DNA from: Phocoena phocoena
Lineage: Eukaryota; Chordata; Mammalia; Artiodactyla; Phocoenidae
Assembly (NCBI RefSeq): GCF_963924675.1
Contig: NC_089222.1
Location: 115,521,316-115,585,315 of the forward strand
Direction: 5' to 3'
DNA: 64,000 nucleotides
Part shown: piece by piece, positions 1 through 12,600 of the stretch
Layout: the number at the start of each line of letters is the position of its first letter
How positions within the stretch are numbered: position 1 is the first letter of the stretch
The notes under the pieces: model-generated
What the model was told of the DNA's origin: nothing
Databases searched by the model: none
What the model saw: only the letters and a program-made list of their open reading frames with translations
Position numbers and translations under genes: made by a program

Positions 1-667
1 AAAATAAAATGACTGAAATGAATCAAAATCTTTAGATTCTTCATCTATTTAGATTTCATATTCTACTCTCCACCTATGAGAGCCCTCGCATGTACAAACT
101 GCATTCAATCCTTGTATGAGTAAAGACGTGTTCCAATTTTGCAGCTATACTCTTTATATTTTTTAACCACTGTTGTGGAATTTATTGATTGTGAGAAGAC
201 TAATTTTTGAAGGTTCATATAATAGTGAGAACTAAAAGTTACGCATGGTTGTTCAAAATCTGATGACTAAAGTAGGCCATGAAGCTAGTCAAATGTGTTA
301 TATAGTATAACTATAAAATAATGTAAGTGGCCTTCTAAACTGACATTTACAATAACTGGGAAAGCAATTCCAAAGAGGGTCAAAGGTACTGAGTTTTGGT
401 GATAATGTGACATACACACAAAAAAGTATGTGTATGTTTTGTGACAGTGATTAAAACCATGTTCTTTAATGTACAGTCACAGATAATATGCTTCTCCTTG
501 AAAATGAGCAATGTAAATAAAAATGAAATAATTCTACAATTATCTAGAATAAATAGAATACCTTTGAAAAGGATAAACTCATTTGGTTCAGAATACCCTG
601 CACATTAAGATCTCACTGCATGCATATAAAAACAGTGTTATAATAAACAGCTCCACCACATAGACAA

Positions 668-790
668 TTTTTCTTTAAGTTTTGAATTTTATTTTATTTA
701 TTTTTTATACAGCAGGTTCTTATTAGTTATCTATTTTATACATATTAGTGTATACATGTCAATCCCAATCTCCCAATTCATCACATAGCC
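668..790 (-). mobile_element. Cetartiodactyl L1 3' tail, minus orientation
   Basis: The sequence ttatacagcaggttcttatt, agttatctattttatacata and catgtcaatcccaatctccc is the inverted 3' end of a cetartiodactyl L1, with its A-rich tail appearing as the T-rich left edge. Only about 120 bp remain. Confidence 0.7.
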
Positions 791-828
791 ATATTTGACC
801 TTAATTTTTTTAAGGCAACATATTATTG

Positions 829-907
829 GAAAAAATAATAAATAAAATTTATTATTATTAATAAATTATTAAATAAATATAAAAATAATAATTTATTATT
901 ATAAATT
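829..907. repeat. AT-only low-complexity tract
   Basis: About 80 bp are composed only of A and T, with repeated ATT and AAT units. Confidence 0.85.
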
Positions 908-3569
908 TGTACTAGAAATGAATTCAGATGTTTGTTGGCACTTTCACTCATAATAGTGTTTAATTATTTTAAGCAAACATTTACTGGTTTTATATGGTGT
1001 CAGGGTCTGAGGGTACTAAAATCTCTGTTCTCTGGAACTTACCGCCTACCAGAGGAAACTCACATGCAAACAATCAAGCATGACACAACATGATGAACAT
1101 GGTAATTGCTGTAATACAGGATGTCCCACCATTACGAGAGTAACTTGACTCAGTCTGTCTCCAACAGTTGGGGAAAGCATTGAAAGAGAAAAAGAGAGAG
1201 CGAGAGAGAGATTTGTTCTTTTGAGATTAAGTAGGTAAGAAAGGAAGGGTGTGAGGTTGTTCCTCACAGAGGGAAAAATACATGCATTATGTTAGAGATA
1301 GAAGTTTTCCAGACTGCACCAATGCACCATTACCATCACCTGGCTTCACTGACACCTTTAGAAAAGCAGGTAAGTCTGTTTGTTAAACTGAAGGATTATA
1401 TTGGTGGAACCATGTATTTTTCTGTGTAAATGGTCTTTACTGGCTTTAGCAAGTCCAACTTAATCCTCTAATTGTATTAAATATTTCTATATTGTAATAA
1501 ATGAAATAGCTAACTCATAAAGTAACTAAGTTGGATATGTTTACAGGTCATTTTAGATTTTATTATATTTCAGACTTGCACTTAAATTATAGGCAAGTAC
1601 AGAAAATCATGTAACTATAGGAAATCATTCTGAAATCTAACACGCAAATTTCATAAACTTTTGAATTCTACAAGTTACAAATTAAGAGAAAAATTAAATT
1701 TAAACAAATTCTGAATTGTAAATCACATTTTCCCATATTATATTGTCCTTCACCAACCTAGCTTTGCTTCTCTACTTTGCTTTCTGAACTAAAATACTGA
1801 GTAGAAAATAAAATAATAAAATTTTGTTTTCTTTAAGGGACTGCTAATTTTCAAGGAAAATACTATTAATTTAAAAACTAATGAATCATTGAATGAGGCA
1901 ATATTTACATTATTTTTGAAAAAGATCTCATTTTCACCAGCAGAAGAAAAGTAGTTCAAGTAGTGGTGAAAAAAATCCTCTCCAGATACTAACTGGGAAA
2001 GCTAGAGTTCTCAGTACTGTGGGTAGAAGAGGTTGTATGTGTGGAGGTGAGGAGGGAAAACTATAGCTTAAAAATGGCTCTTCATGTAAATGGTGAGACA
2101 AGACAACCATTTTCACTCACTTAACCTGTCAACTTGCCAGAACTGTCATGTCAGCACTCTAGATAAACCACAAAGGTTGATCACATCCCATTATCTCATT
2201 TTTTTAGAAAAAGACTGCATGAAGATGCCAATCAGAAAAAAAAAGGGTGGGGGGGAAACTTGCAAGCAAGGAACAAATGTACTGAAGCTGAAGGGCTGCT
2301 TAGTTAACGGAATTTTAATATGCAACTGCAATGTTTCTTAATAACATTAATTACACGCTTAGTAAGGCACCATCCTAACTCATTAGTGCCTTCTTTTTTG
2401 TTGTATTTTATCTCCTACTAGCAGAATGGGGACTATATGATTGGCCTGTTACCATTAATGTTGCTTAATCTTTTTATAGCACTGTTTAAAACTGCTTGCA
2501 TAAACATTTTCGAGGCAAGTAGTACCTATGTATGCATATGTGTGTATCAATTAACTGCACCAACGTTTGGCGTGCCCCTCCCACATGTAAATGTTATGCT
2601 AGACCTAGAGGCAGCAGAAAGATAAATACAACAATGTATTTACTGACAAAGAGCTAATAGTTTTGAGGGGAGATGAAAATAATAGCCTCAGTGAATCTGG
2701 GAAGCCATGTTTGCCATAAGAGATGTAAAAAATCTTTCAGACGTATTTTAACCCAAAGTTTAATTCAATTTGGTAGTTTATATATTTTAATTAATCTAAT
2801 TATGTACTATTCCCTTGAGTGACATTTAATTTGTTTAAATAAGTAGTGCAGTAATTCAAATGTCATGCATATAATATTTAGGTGTAATGCACATCATGAT
2901 ATATATTATACAGTATATACATATGTAAATAGATATGATGATATCTTTCTGTCAACAAATTATTATAACTTATAAAAATGAAAATTTTTACTTTCTAAGA
3001 AGGTGTGACTAAAATATTGATGCTATTTCTTTCTGGCAATAGCCAGTGAAATCTCTTAATACTAATCTCATAATACTGTTTCTAGCCAGAATATTTACAT
3101 TATTGTGATATTTGATATTTATAGTATTTTTAACTACTAAATTAACAATTTATTTTATTTTCATTTGGATAGATCCCAAAATTAATGAGTAATGGAGTAA
3201 AGGCTTATTGCTCCACCTTCCTCTATTGAGCATAACAAAATAAATGAATAAGATGGAAAAACTACCATTGCCTCAAACCACAAATTGTGAAGTACCCCTG
3301 CCAAACAAGGTCAAATCTGGAGGAAAATGAGGATGCAAGGTGAGCAACAGCTAGCCCCACCCACAATCCTCTATCAATGCCAATTTCACAAAAATTTTCT
3401 GTCAATACTGTGAGAGCCCAATCCATGATCCTTTTATAGAAAGAAAGGAGATCTAGAGTCAAGAAGGAGACTTGGGAAATATGAGACATGACTTTGCAGA
3501 TAACCAACTAAAATTAAGAAGTCTGGAGAGAAAGTATTGAAGGAAAGAAAAAGCCAAGCCTACTATGGA

Positions 3570-4190
3570 TGGCGAAAATTTAAGGGGGCCCCCATGACCT
3601 TCCCTTCATGGAGTTACTCCCATGGTTATGTTATATTATGTGACAAAAGGGATTCTGCAGATGTAATTAAGGTAACTAATCAGTTGACCTTAAGATAGGT
3701 CTTAGGGACCTTAAGATTAGTTTAGGGGCCTAACCCAACCACATAAGACCTTTCAATCAGGGAATTTTCTCTAGCTGATAGCAGACTGGGAAGTGAGAGA
3801 GATATAGAGCAAAGCACCTGAAAGATTCAAGGGATCACTGCAGACTTTGAAGGCTGTGGCAGCCATGCTTAAGGTTAGCAAGTGAATTGTGAGCAACTTC
3901 TGGCTGGTATCCAACAAGAAAATGGGGACTTCAATCATACAACCTCAAAGAACTCAGTACTGCCAACAACCTGCATGAATTCTGAAGTAGATTCTTCTGG
4001 AGAGTCTCCAGAGAAGCGTCCAGCCTGATCAACATCTTGATTTAGCCTGTGAGATGCTAAAAAGAGGACCGAGTTGAGTCTGGTTGGACTTCTGATCTAC
4101 AGAACTGTGGCCTAAAAAACGGCTGCTGTTTAAGTCATTCAATTTGTGGTAACTTGTTATGCAGCAGTAGAAAACTAGTAAAACTAGTAA
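3570..4190 (+). mobile_element. Old LTR-type interspersed repeat
   Basis: Blocks such as gggattctgcagatgtaatt, aaggtaactaatcagttgac, ctgccaacaacctgcatgaa and ggtaacttgttatgcagcag identify a common ancient mammalian repeat of MaLR/ERVL LTR type. It is strongly diverged and its edges are approximate. Confidence 0.55.
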
Positions 4191-4429
4191 AAACCATCTT
4201 CATTACAAAGCAGGGAGTATGAAGGAAGATGAAGAGTGTTTCCTATGGAATACAGACAGTTTGTAACATAAAGTGTTTTGCTGTGTATTACTAGAATCAC
4301 TAGCTTACCAAGGAGAAAATGACATGTTTTTTGAAAAAATATTCCAGATAAGAGTTCAAGTATAGGTTGACCCTGATACTTTTCACTTTCTCTTCTCCAA
4401 ACATGTAAACCCTAGCTTTCAGCAGTTAA

Positions 4430-5620
4430 CTAGATGACTAATAATCAAATAGGGACTAAAACAGGATCTACATAAAATAAAATAAAGCAAACTATATATT
4501 AACTAATTACTTACTAATTAATGACAGAAAAGAACATAATCAATTAATCAAAGGGAGATAAAGCATTTATATCATCCAAAAATAACTCAAGGGAACACAG
4601 AAATACTTTAGAATAAATAGTTGTCCATAGTCTAAATAGAATTATGTACAACAGGGCCTCTCTTTTAAAAAGAAACAAACAAAAAAATCTCAAAAAGGGG
4701 TAAAGGCATTAAAACACAAGTGAAGAAGAATACTTTTTCTTCTTGAAATTCTTTAGTTCAAGAAATGAACTAAAAGTTAAATTAAGTTTAAGAAATATAT
4801 TTTAGAAATAAGAAAAAATGATAACTGCAATTGAAAAAGTTAGGAAGGTGATAAATATGCATTAAGAAATAATACAATGTGAAAGAATGATGACTTCAAA
4901 ATTATTACAGAGAAGTTAACAGATATGGAACTGAGACAAAGGAAAGCCAATATAACTGATGTATTTGAGAAAAACAAGTGAGACAGAAAAAGTATTCAGA
5001 GATAAAACAGAAGAAACCATTTTGAAATAGAGTAAATTAAATGATGAATCTGCAGATTCTAGGGGTCGTGCTGTCCTAGGAACACTAGACACAGGGTGAT
5101 CAGGCCCAAGGTATAACCCAGCAAAGTTATGGAAGAAGGGAATACATTGGTATTCATATTTGTATTCATAAAAGGGTATCCCAGCTGAGGCTAAAAATAT
5201 TCTGTAAGCCTTGTACTTCCCTATAGTACCATTCAATACAAAAACAATAAAACATTTTCACCAAAGTCTGAGAAAAGAAAGTATGACTCAATAATTTTAT
5301 ACCTACCCTTCAAATTAGAGGCATTGAACAGACATTGTCAAACACACAAGGTGCTTCCAAAAGAAATAAGTCAGTGACTAAAACCAGCCAAGCATGAGAA
5401 GTAACCACTACCTGTTTTTCACTTGAAAAATTAGTATGAGCTAAAGATATTTTAAATGTTTCGCATTATGGGAACTCTGTTAGAATATACAAGACAAAAT
5501 ACAATGCATTTTTTAACCTACAATTTAATCAAAACATATGGAGCAATGAAAAACGTGATGCTTAATAAAAATTAAATGGGACACTGCATAAAGTAGCTAA
5601 TCAGCGCCAGATGTAGGAAA
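4430..5620 (+). mobile_element. Possible ancient L1-like fragment
   Basis: An A-rich sense strand includes caataattttatacctaccc and gacattgtcaaacacacaag, similar in style to decayed L1 ORF remnants. The assignment is weak and the edges are guesses. Confidence 0.25.
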
Positions 5621-8600
5621 CATCAAGGGCTGCTAGGAGAGAGATGATCATCTCAGGTCATGGGGTAACACCTTGCCCAAAGAAGAAAGGCTGAAGAGAA
5701 TAAAAGTATAGGTTTCCTTCCAAGAGGTTTCCTACCAAGATACACTCAGGATGCCTTTTGCACAAAAGTGGATCTCGACATGAAAGGATTCGTACATAAT
5801 ATCCACCTAGTTTCTGATTTTTAAAAAACTGTAATATTTCCAATATTAAGTTGAATTATATCCAGCACATTAAACTTTCCAAATTTCAAGGTGGGGTGGG
5901 GGGTAGGGGTGTTGAAAATACCAGCTGCATTATTTTTAAAGCATTATATGATTTCTATTTTTTCCTGAATGAATTTTTTCAGTCACTCACTTTTTATTGG
6001 ATCTTTTGGTGGCCTCAATAAAATGCTTTAGAGCATGTTATAAAACAAACTCCACTTCAACTCAAAAGAGAACTTTCTAAAATGAAGACATGTTAATTTT
6101 TTGTGTTTAAACAGTTAAAAGATTGAAAAAATATGTCCCTATAGATTTCTGTTTAGAATAGTGGCTGCTTCTTTAAAATAATAATAATAATAAAAAATGG
6201 GAATTTTGCCAAAAACATATATATTTCTCAATACTTATACACTCTTGTGGCCAATTATATTCTATAAAAAGAAACATACTTTTGATTTACTAAATTAGGA
6301 AATAATTGGAAGTTTCCATAAAGTTGTATATTGTCAGTTTGTTTTTGATATTTTAAATGAGTTTCACCTGATATACTGTTTTTAGTTTCCATACTGGAGG
6401 CAATCACCATCTAGCATATGGTATACACGACACAAAATGGAGCAGGCCTCAGCTTCACAAGCAAGGCAGCTGGTAGGTTTGACAGTCCTTTTCCAAATTA
6501 TTCATTATGTTTTGAGTTGCTGTTAGGAAAAAATGTGTTGCCCATCTCCAAAATAGATGTTCTTTTTTATTTTTAAGCTTGGGAAAGACTTCCAATAGAA
6601 AATAAGACAGATGGGTATAGGAAGCAAGATATTTATCTCTACTTAGACCCTTTTCTTCTGTCAGTTCCCTCATCAACAGAGTTTTCCAAACAAACAAATG
6701 AAGCATTTCAGCATTCAGACTTAACTCTGTCCTAGGATGTACTTTTGCTCTCATATAAAGAATGCCTTTGGAACAGTAAAAAGTCAAAACCACAAGAAGG
6801 GTTGGTGGATTTTTAACGATCAAAGTGGCATTTGTCTAGATTTTGTGGTAAAAAGCAACTAGGGAAGTTACATTCCAGGACTCTTTCTGAGGTGTTGATG
6901 ACATTGCAGATGAGGAGGTGAAATGTAGAGACTACTTTGCTCCATTGGCAAGTATGTGATTGTTTGCTTTCAGTAGGGCTTCCCACATTGATGATCCTCA
7001 AAATCAAGAGTTTTCTTATACTCTCAAAAGTACAGGCAAGAAGGTGTTTATTCCAACTGTAAATTGCAAAGAGTTTCTAATTCTTTGACTCAAATGCAGC
7101 TTATAAGAGTCATCCAGTTTGGAGGTTTAAAATGATTTCTAAATTGGCTTTCCACACAGACAATCAAGTTTCATCTGGTAGGTAATGTAGTGATTGGTTT
7201 CTGAATCTGTTAGTATTCCAGAATGTGCATATATTTCTAATTTTCTTTTAAAAGCTTTAGACAGGAACTACCCCTTGAACTTTCTCTAAAGTTTACATAG
7301 TTGGTACATAGTTCTTCACATAATTTATACTAGAATCAAAAGATGGATTTTCTCCCCCTTCTGTGGTTTCTACTTTGTAGAATACTGATTATGTTACTGC
7401 TAAGAGCTTCAAAGTTAAAAAACTTTTAGTCTAGTAACAAATATTAATATAGTTTTCTATTATTTGAATATTTAATTCATGATTTTACTTAATTTGTAGC
7501 TTCTCACCTTACAATAAAAGTTGGCATATCTATACTTCCTGAATTAAAATTGATGTAAAAAGTTGATGCAAAGAAAAAGCAGGCTAATTTCTCAAACATT
7601 CAGTTTCCCAAATTAATAGTAGTTGTCAAGTTTAAAGTATAGTTCTTCATATTTCTGAGCACTGTCATAAGCCATTTTAAGAAAGATTTATGAAATGACA
7701 GACTTTCCCAGAATAAAGTACAATGTGTCAAGAAGCTATTCTTTAGTTCCAGTCCAATGGGAATTTAAGCAATCATTTCAAAAAAGAATAAAAAACAGAA
7801 ATAACTTTTGAAATGCCTTGTAGGCGACAAATATATCTCAATACTCTGTGCATATCACATTTTCTAAACAAGGTATTTTTTTTATTCATGAGTTTTAATA
7901 TATTGGAAATTATTAACATATTGTTCTATATTCCAGGAGCTTGTGAAATAATACAAATCAAGTGGTCATGGTTTATCGGCATAAGGCTTCTATGTATAAA
8001 GATCTACAATTTAAATGTGACTTTTCCTGCTAATTTACAAAGTTATTATCTTATTCTTTCCCATTTACTTCTTAATTTTAGATGTCATACCATAGATATG
8101 TAAAGTTATTATTAATATGAATTCTTACAAATGCAAAAAAAATTTACAGTATATTCTTTAATTTTCTAACAGCATCAATTGTAAAACACACAATCAATTT
8201 AATAATTGTTTTAAGAAAAAATGCCTGCAGTTTATGTTCAAATTAATCATAAGCCATAAGCATACTTCAAAAATATTGAAATGTGAAATAATGTATGTCT
8301 CAGAAACTAGGAATGTGTTAACAAATGTTGGCATACAAAACTTTTTCACATATATGATCAATTTTGAACTCAATTCATTCCTATAGCAGTTTTGACATGC
8401 CAGAGCTTTTCTCTCTATTTTATAGAGGACGTGATTGGGGATTAGGGACGTTGAATAACTGACAAAGGAAGTACTGCTCAGAAATGGCAGAGCAGAAATT
8501 CAGATTGGGAAGCCAAAGTTCTATTGATTGTATTTGCTATCCATATAAGAGTACATTACATAACAATAATGTTTGTGAATGTTTCAACCAACGGGGGAAA

Positions 8601-9520
8601 AATGTTATGAGTCTGGATGGCTATCCATCAAATGTCAACAATGTCAAGCCAGTATAATACGAAAGCTTTTGAAGTTAGGCGGACCATTTATAAAGCTGTG
8701 TCAAATTGAATAACTTATTAAAGTATCTCTTGGTATATTAAAGAAACAATGTACTAAATTAATTTATTCATTCACCCACCCATCCATTTATGCATATATC
8801 TATTTATTTACTTATAACACCATTACCAAGATTTCTTTTATTCAAACACATTTCTTGGTAGGTTAAGCAAAACTTTAAAAGAGATGCAGAAAGTGTATCA
8901 ATACATTTGAAAATATTTTATTTTTGTTTACAAATAATTACCACTTAAATTACTGCAAGCGCAAGCTGTTAACTTCAGTTTTGCAAAGCCAAATGAAGAA
9001 AAAGATATATTCAAACTTTTCATGCCAAAGAACACGGCTCATCCCTCCCCTTTTCCTCTTAGGGTAAGCATCAACTTACAGTAACTCGAAGCATTCTACT
9101 AAATTTTAAGTAGGCATGCAGATAATAAGTATGCAGCAGTAAAAAATACCCTTACAGAGCGCAGACTCTAGGCAGCTTAAAATAAAAGTGCATAAAATAA
9201 TAGAACTTCTTAATTTAGTTCATAAGCTTTTATATTAACGAATATCAAACATAACTAATAATTGAATATTTTATACACACAAGAAAAAGGAAGTATTGTA
9301 TTTTTCTCAAGAAAAGTTAGAAGTTTATAATATTCATCATTCATATATTCTTTTACAAGAAAATTGTTACCTATTAATTGCTAAGTAACAAAAAGCCACT
9401 ACAAAATGGTTTAGTAAAGTGATGAAAAAGTTAGGAGCAACTTTTACAGCAGACAGTCCCTCAAGTAATATTTTAACAGGGGTGAACAAATGTATTTCAT
9501 TCAGTCATATCCTACTAGGC

Positions 9521-9570
9521 ATGAGCTATGAAGCATTGTACAAAGCCATGCGAAATGGATAGAAGGATGG
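9521..9570 (-). promoter_or_regulatory. NOVA-type YCAY sites downstream of microexon
   Basis: Four YCAY tetramers lie within about 60 nt of the microexon donor on the transcript strand: CCAT at 9567-9570, CCAT at 9555-9558, TCAT at 9528-9531 and TCAT at 9521-9524. Downstream intronic NOVA sites generally promote exon inclusion. Single tetramers are common by chance; the density on both sides of a 12-nt exon makes them notable. Confidence 0.4.
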
Positions 9571-9578
9571 CTACTTAC

Positions 9579-9590
9579 CAACAGGGCGAG
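9579..9590 (-). CDS. ROBO2: ROBO2 alternative microexon e6b (12 nt, Ig3-Ig4 linker)
   Basis: The transcript reads gtctacag|CTCGCCCTGTTG|gtaagt. A 12-nt exon is therefore bounded by a full acceptor and a perfect gtaagt donor. Exon 6 ends with one base (G) of a codon. In that phase the insert reads G-CT CGC CCT GTT G-, giving Ala-Arg-Pro-Val, and the last G restores phase 1 for the next exon, so inclusion or skipping never shifts the frame. Known from the literature as I remember it: mammalian Robo1 and Robo2 carry a conserved alternative microexon called e6b here, regulated by NOVA proteins, whose variants differ in axon-repulsion activity. Position (after the Ig3 exon), size, phase and flanking motifs all agree. 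It is too short for any ORF method. The remaining doubt is that no transcript evidence is available. Confidence 0.86.
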
Positions 9591-9604
9591 CTGTAGACAT
9601 TACA

Positions 9605-9616
9605 ATGGTGTGGTGA
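9605..9616 (-). promoter_or_regulatory. NOVA-type YCAY cluster upstream of microexon
   Basis: On the transcript strand the bases are TCACCACACCAT, containing three YCAY tetramers (TCAC, CCAC, CCAT) in 12 nt and ending 14 nt before the microexon. YCAY clusters are the binding motif of NOVA1/2. By the published NOVA position rule, sites just upstream of an alternative exon tend to repress inclusion. The motif match is seen in the sequence; function is inferred. Confidence 0.5.
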
Positions 9617-9621
9617 GAACA

Positions 9622-9657
9622 TAAAAAAGAAATTAAAAAAAAAGAAAGAAAAGAAAA
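9622..9657 (-). promoter_or_regulatory. Long pyrimidine tract upstream of microexon
   Basis: On the transcript strand this is nearly pure U/C with UUCUUU and UCUUUCUU elements and a run of nine U. It begins about 30 nt before the microexon, further away than a usual polypyrimidine tract, and has PTBP1-type motifs. Distal pyrimidine tracts of this sort are common at neuronal microexons. Its role here is inferred. Confidence 0.45.
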
Positions 9658-12600
9658 TTATCAGAATGCATGATGTGTAATGTTACATTTAAGTATGGAC
9701 AGCAGGGTGATTTCTAGTCTCATTATTCAAGTATGAACAGGATGTCCTAGCTTGATAAAAACTGAACGTAATTATAAATAGAACTCTAAGAAAATAATTA
9801 CTTTGCACACCGAGATTAACTCTAAGCAATTTGAGAGATACTTTACATAAGGTCTTATTGTCATCATCATTTACTATAGTTATTATTTCAAATATCCTTT
9901 TAGAGTTAAACAGCCTTGTGTTACCCCAAAGTTAAGAACCTGATGAATATAACTATTCAAGTCACAGGCTAGCAAATGTCATGTCAATAAAAGAAGGCCT
10001 TGCTGTCTGATTTAAATAGCAATTGGATTTTAAGCATGGTTAGTCAGAACCATTACAAGGACTACAGAAAAGCCCCTGACGCTGCGTTTCAGCCAGTAAT
10101 AAGTTAAGATCACATCACTTTTCATCCGTGGACAGGGTAGATGAAAATATAACAAATAGGTTGGAACATCCTTAGAGATTTCAACTGAGTAGCTCTCTAA
10201 CTACTGTTAAGCTCTTTTCTTTTTTTGGCAGAGGGCAGGAAACAATGACTGACAAATAGATTCTTGTCCATACTGAGAATGGCTTTCAGACTGCTGCTTC
10301 AACAAATTATTATTATTTTTTATTATTCTATAACTTCCAATCACTAAAATCAGTTGTCATAGACTGCCCCTTTTTTAATGCACAGAAACTGTAAGAGACA
10401 CACATGGGCTTAATAATACTTTCTTTAAAAAGAATAATGCCAAATCAATTTAGATAGTAAACCACTTTATATAAAAGCAATGGACAAATATAAAACATAT
10501 GGTCCCATTTTCAAATGAAGAAGAAATAGATTTAGTAGCGCTTGAACTTTTATTAAATCTTACATTTCAAAATATAAATTTATTCAGCAAACAAGTGTTT
10601 CATCCATACCCCAGTGGGTAAAGCTCCAGTGTGAACGCAATGTAACTCTTGAACTTATGAGTAGTTTTGTCTTGATGACTTGTTGGCATGGTGAGATAGA
10701 TATAGCCATTGAAACCATATTTATAGACCTTCATTCACTCAACAAATACATCACAATTCTAGTTCTGTGCAATCTTTGAAACTATATTGGAGTTTCTTCT
10801 CTATGAGATTCATGGTCTTAGAATATTATTCACAATTAAGCGGGGAGGGGGGGTAATACAACTCAAAGAAGACTAAAGGAATCATAGCAGCTGAATGAAA
10901 ATTCTGGCTTAGTGAAACTCTAGTCTGTCCTACAGTCTATAGTGTGTTTACTATAGCAAGAGGGAGAAAGTAAGTTGAACTATGCACAATAATTTCTTTC
11001 TTTTTCTAGGAGGGCACAAAAATAACAACTAAGAACAAAACAACAGACTAACGTAATGAAGTTGTGCCTTATTCTGACTGATGAGATTTCTCTTGATTTT
11101 GCCAATGTCTAGTAGTAAAAGTACTTTGTATTTCATTTTTGAATTTGCATTTTTCAGGTGCCACCTCCAGCTGAATCTGAAACATAATGTTTCCTTTAGA
11201 AACAAAAAGGCATTTTGAGTCTATGATTGTAAAGAGAGAAAAAGAAAAACACATGGTGAGAAATCATGTTTTAAAGAAATAAAATATATTTCTTAGTCTA
11301 GGAAAATTCCAAAAAAATTAAAGATTTATTGCTCTAGAACCAAGATAGTTTTCCCAATGAAGCTTTGATTTATGCAAAGCCAATTTAAGCAACTGAAAAA
11401 TGGGAAAAAATATGTTTATGAATATGCAGTTTGTGTTCACTCATTTTGGAGCCACTTTAAAAAAGTTCTATTAGATCACGAAATATTTGATTAGAATATA
11501 AATGCCAGGAGGCTTATTATTGTCTAGCAATATTTCTTTCTAATTTTATGTTTCTCAAGTCAGCAAAGGGAGCTACTTGCCAGTAAGTTTAATTTTATAG
11601 TCTATTTTCACCATATTTCTGAAGTGGAAAACAACTGAGTAAGTCTGTTTCAGATTGTGATTATAAAACTTCGTTTTCTTTTCTCAAACTGGCTAAAGTG
11701 AAGATCATGATAAAATTTTAGCAGAAACATCACAATAAAACTTGTCGTTGTAACATAGCAACATTTCATCCTGAAAAAAAACCCAGCAGGTGGATGGTTT
11801 CAAAATCAGCAAATTAAACTAAACTGTGTCCCTGCATTAAATGGATGAAAATGGATGTGGCCTCTTGGGTCAGTTGACCCTGTTCTAATAAAACAATCCA
11901 GAGAAGGGCTGAACATTTCATTTATGTGCATAGAAAAATGAGTGTAAAAAAAATAAGCCGTAGATAATATTTTTTTTTCCGTTAACCTCTTAGTATGAGA
12001 AATCCCAACCGTTTTTCCTAATGGTAAAAAAGTATTTTTAAACAATTTTTACTCCACATTCTATTATATTATGGAGATTTTAATTCTTTAACCCTGTTTT
12101 TGAGGTTTCAGTCTTAGATGAAATGCATACTACATAGATTAAACACTCTAATCCATTTACAGGACACAGATTAGGCGAGAGACCATTAAGGTTTGCTGAT
12201 TTAAAAAAAAAGAATCCTATTGAAAACAAACAACTCTTTCTATTAGTTTTGTAAATTAGCTTCAAACATCCATCCAGGAGTAGCATACTTTGTTAAATGA
12301 AATGGTAAACCTGAAACTTTCAACAAATTATGAAAACAATTAGCTAGGAAAGATCTTAAAGCAAACAGACCACTTCAAATCTCATTCATCCAAGCATTCA
12401 AGTATAAAAGGAACCCTGCTGCTTCTACAAACAAACAACTCCTCACATTTTCTCACCATTTGTTTAGTCAGCAAATATTTTTTTGACGGGAACATTTCTT
12501 GGTTAGTTGTTTATTTTCTTTTTCCACTTACTTTAGAAAAAACAAACAAACAACCTTTGGGCGAATTATGGTCAAGTGAATTGCTTTTGCAAAGGACTGA

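Larger units (their letters stand above)
1..9578 (-). other. ROBO2: ROBO2 intron after microexon e6b (incomplete)
   Basis: This intron starts with gtaagt at 9573-9578 and runs off the window. I looked on the minus strand for the next constant exon (start of Ig4) and did not find it, so it lies beyond position 1. Contents are an L1 3' tail at about 668-790, an AT-only patch at 829-907, an LTR-type repeat at about 3570-4190, an L1-like ancient fragment at about 4430-5620 (weak), and a degraded MIR at about 8390-8510. The rest is featureless AT-rich sequence. Confidence 0.85.

Noticed and set aside
6455..6823. A 122-residue minus-strand frame
   Set aside because: It has no recognisable domain, no ROBO2 similarity, and no flanking splice signals consistent with the gene's phases. 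It is considered a chance frame in intron.
11155..11180. ggtgccacctccagctgaat considered as a possible additional ROBO2 exon end
   Set aside because: No in-phase ROBO-like peptide and no matching acceptor or donor pair were found on the minus strand.
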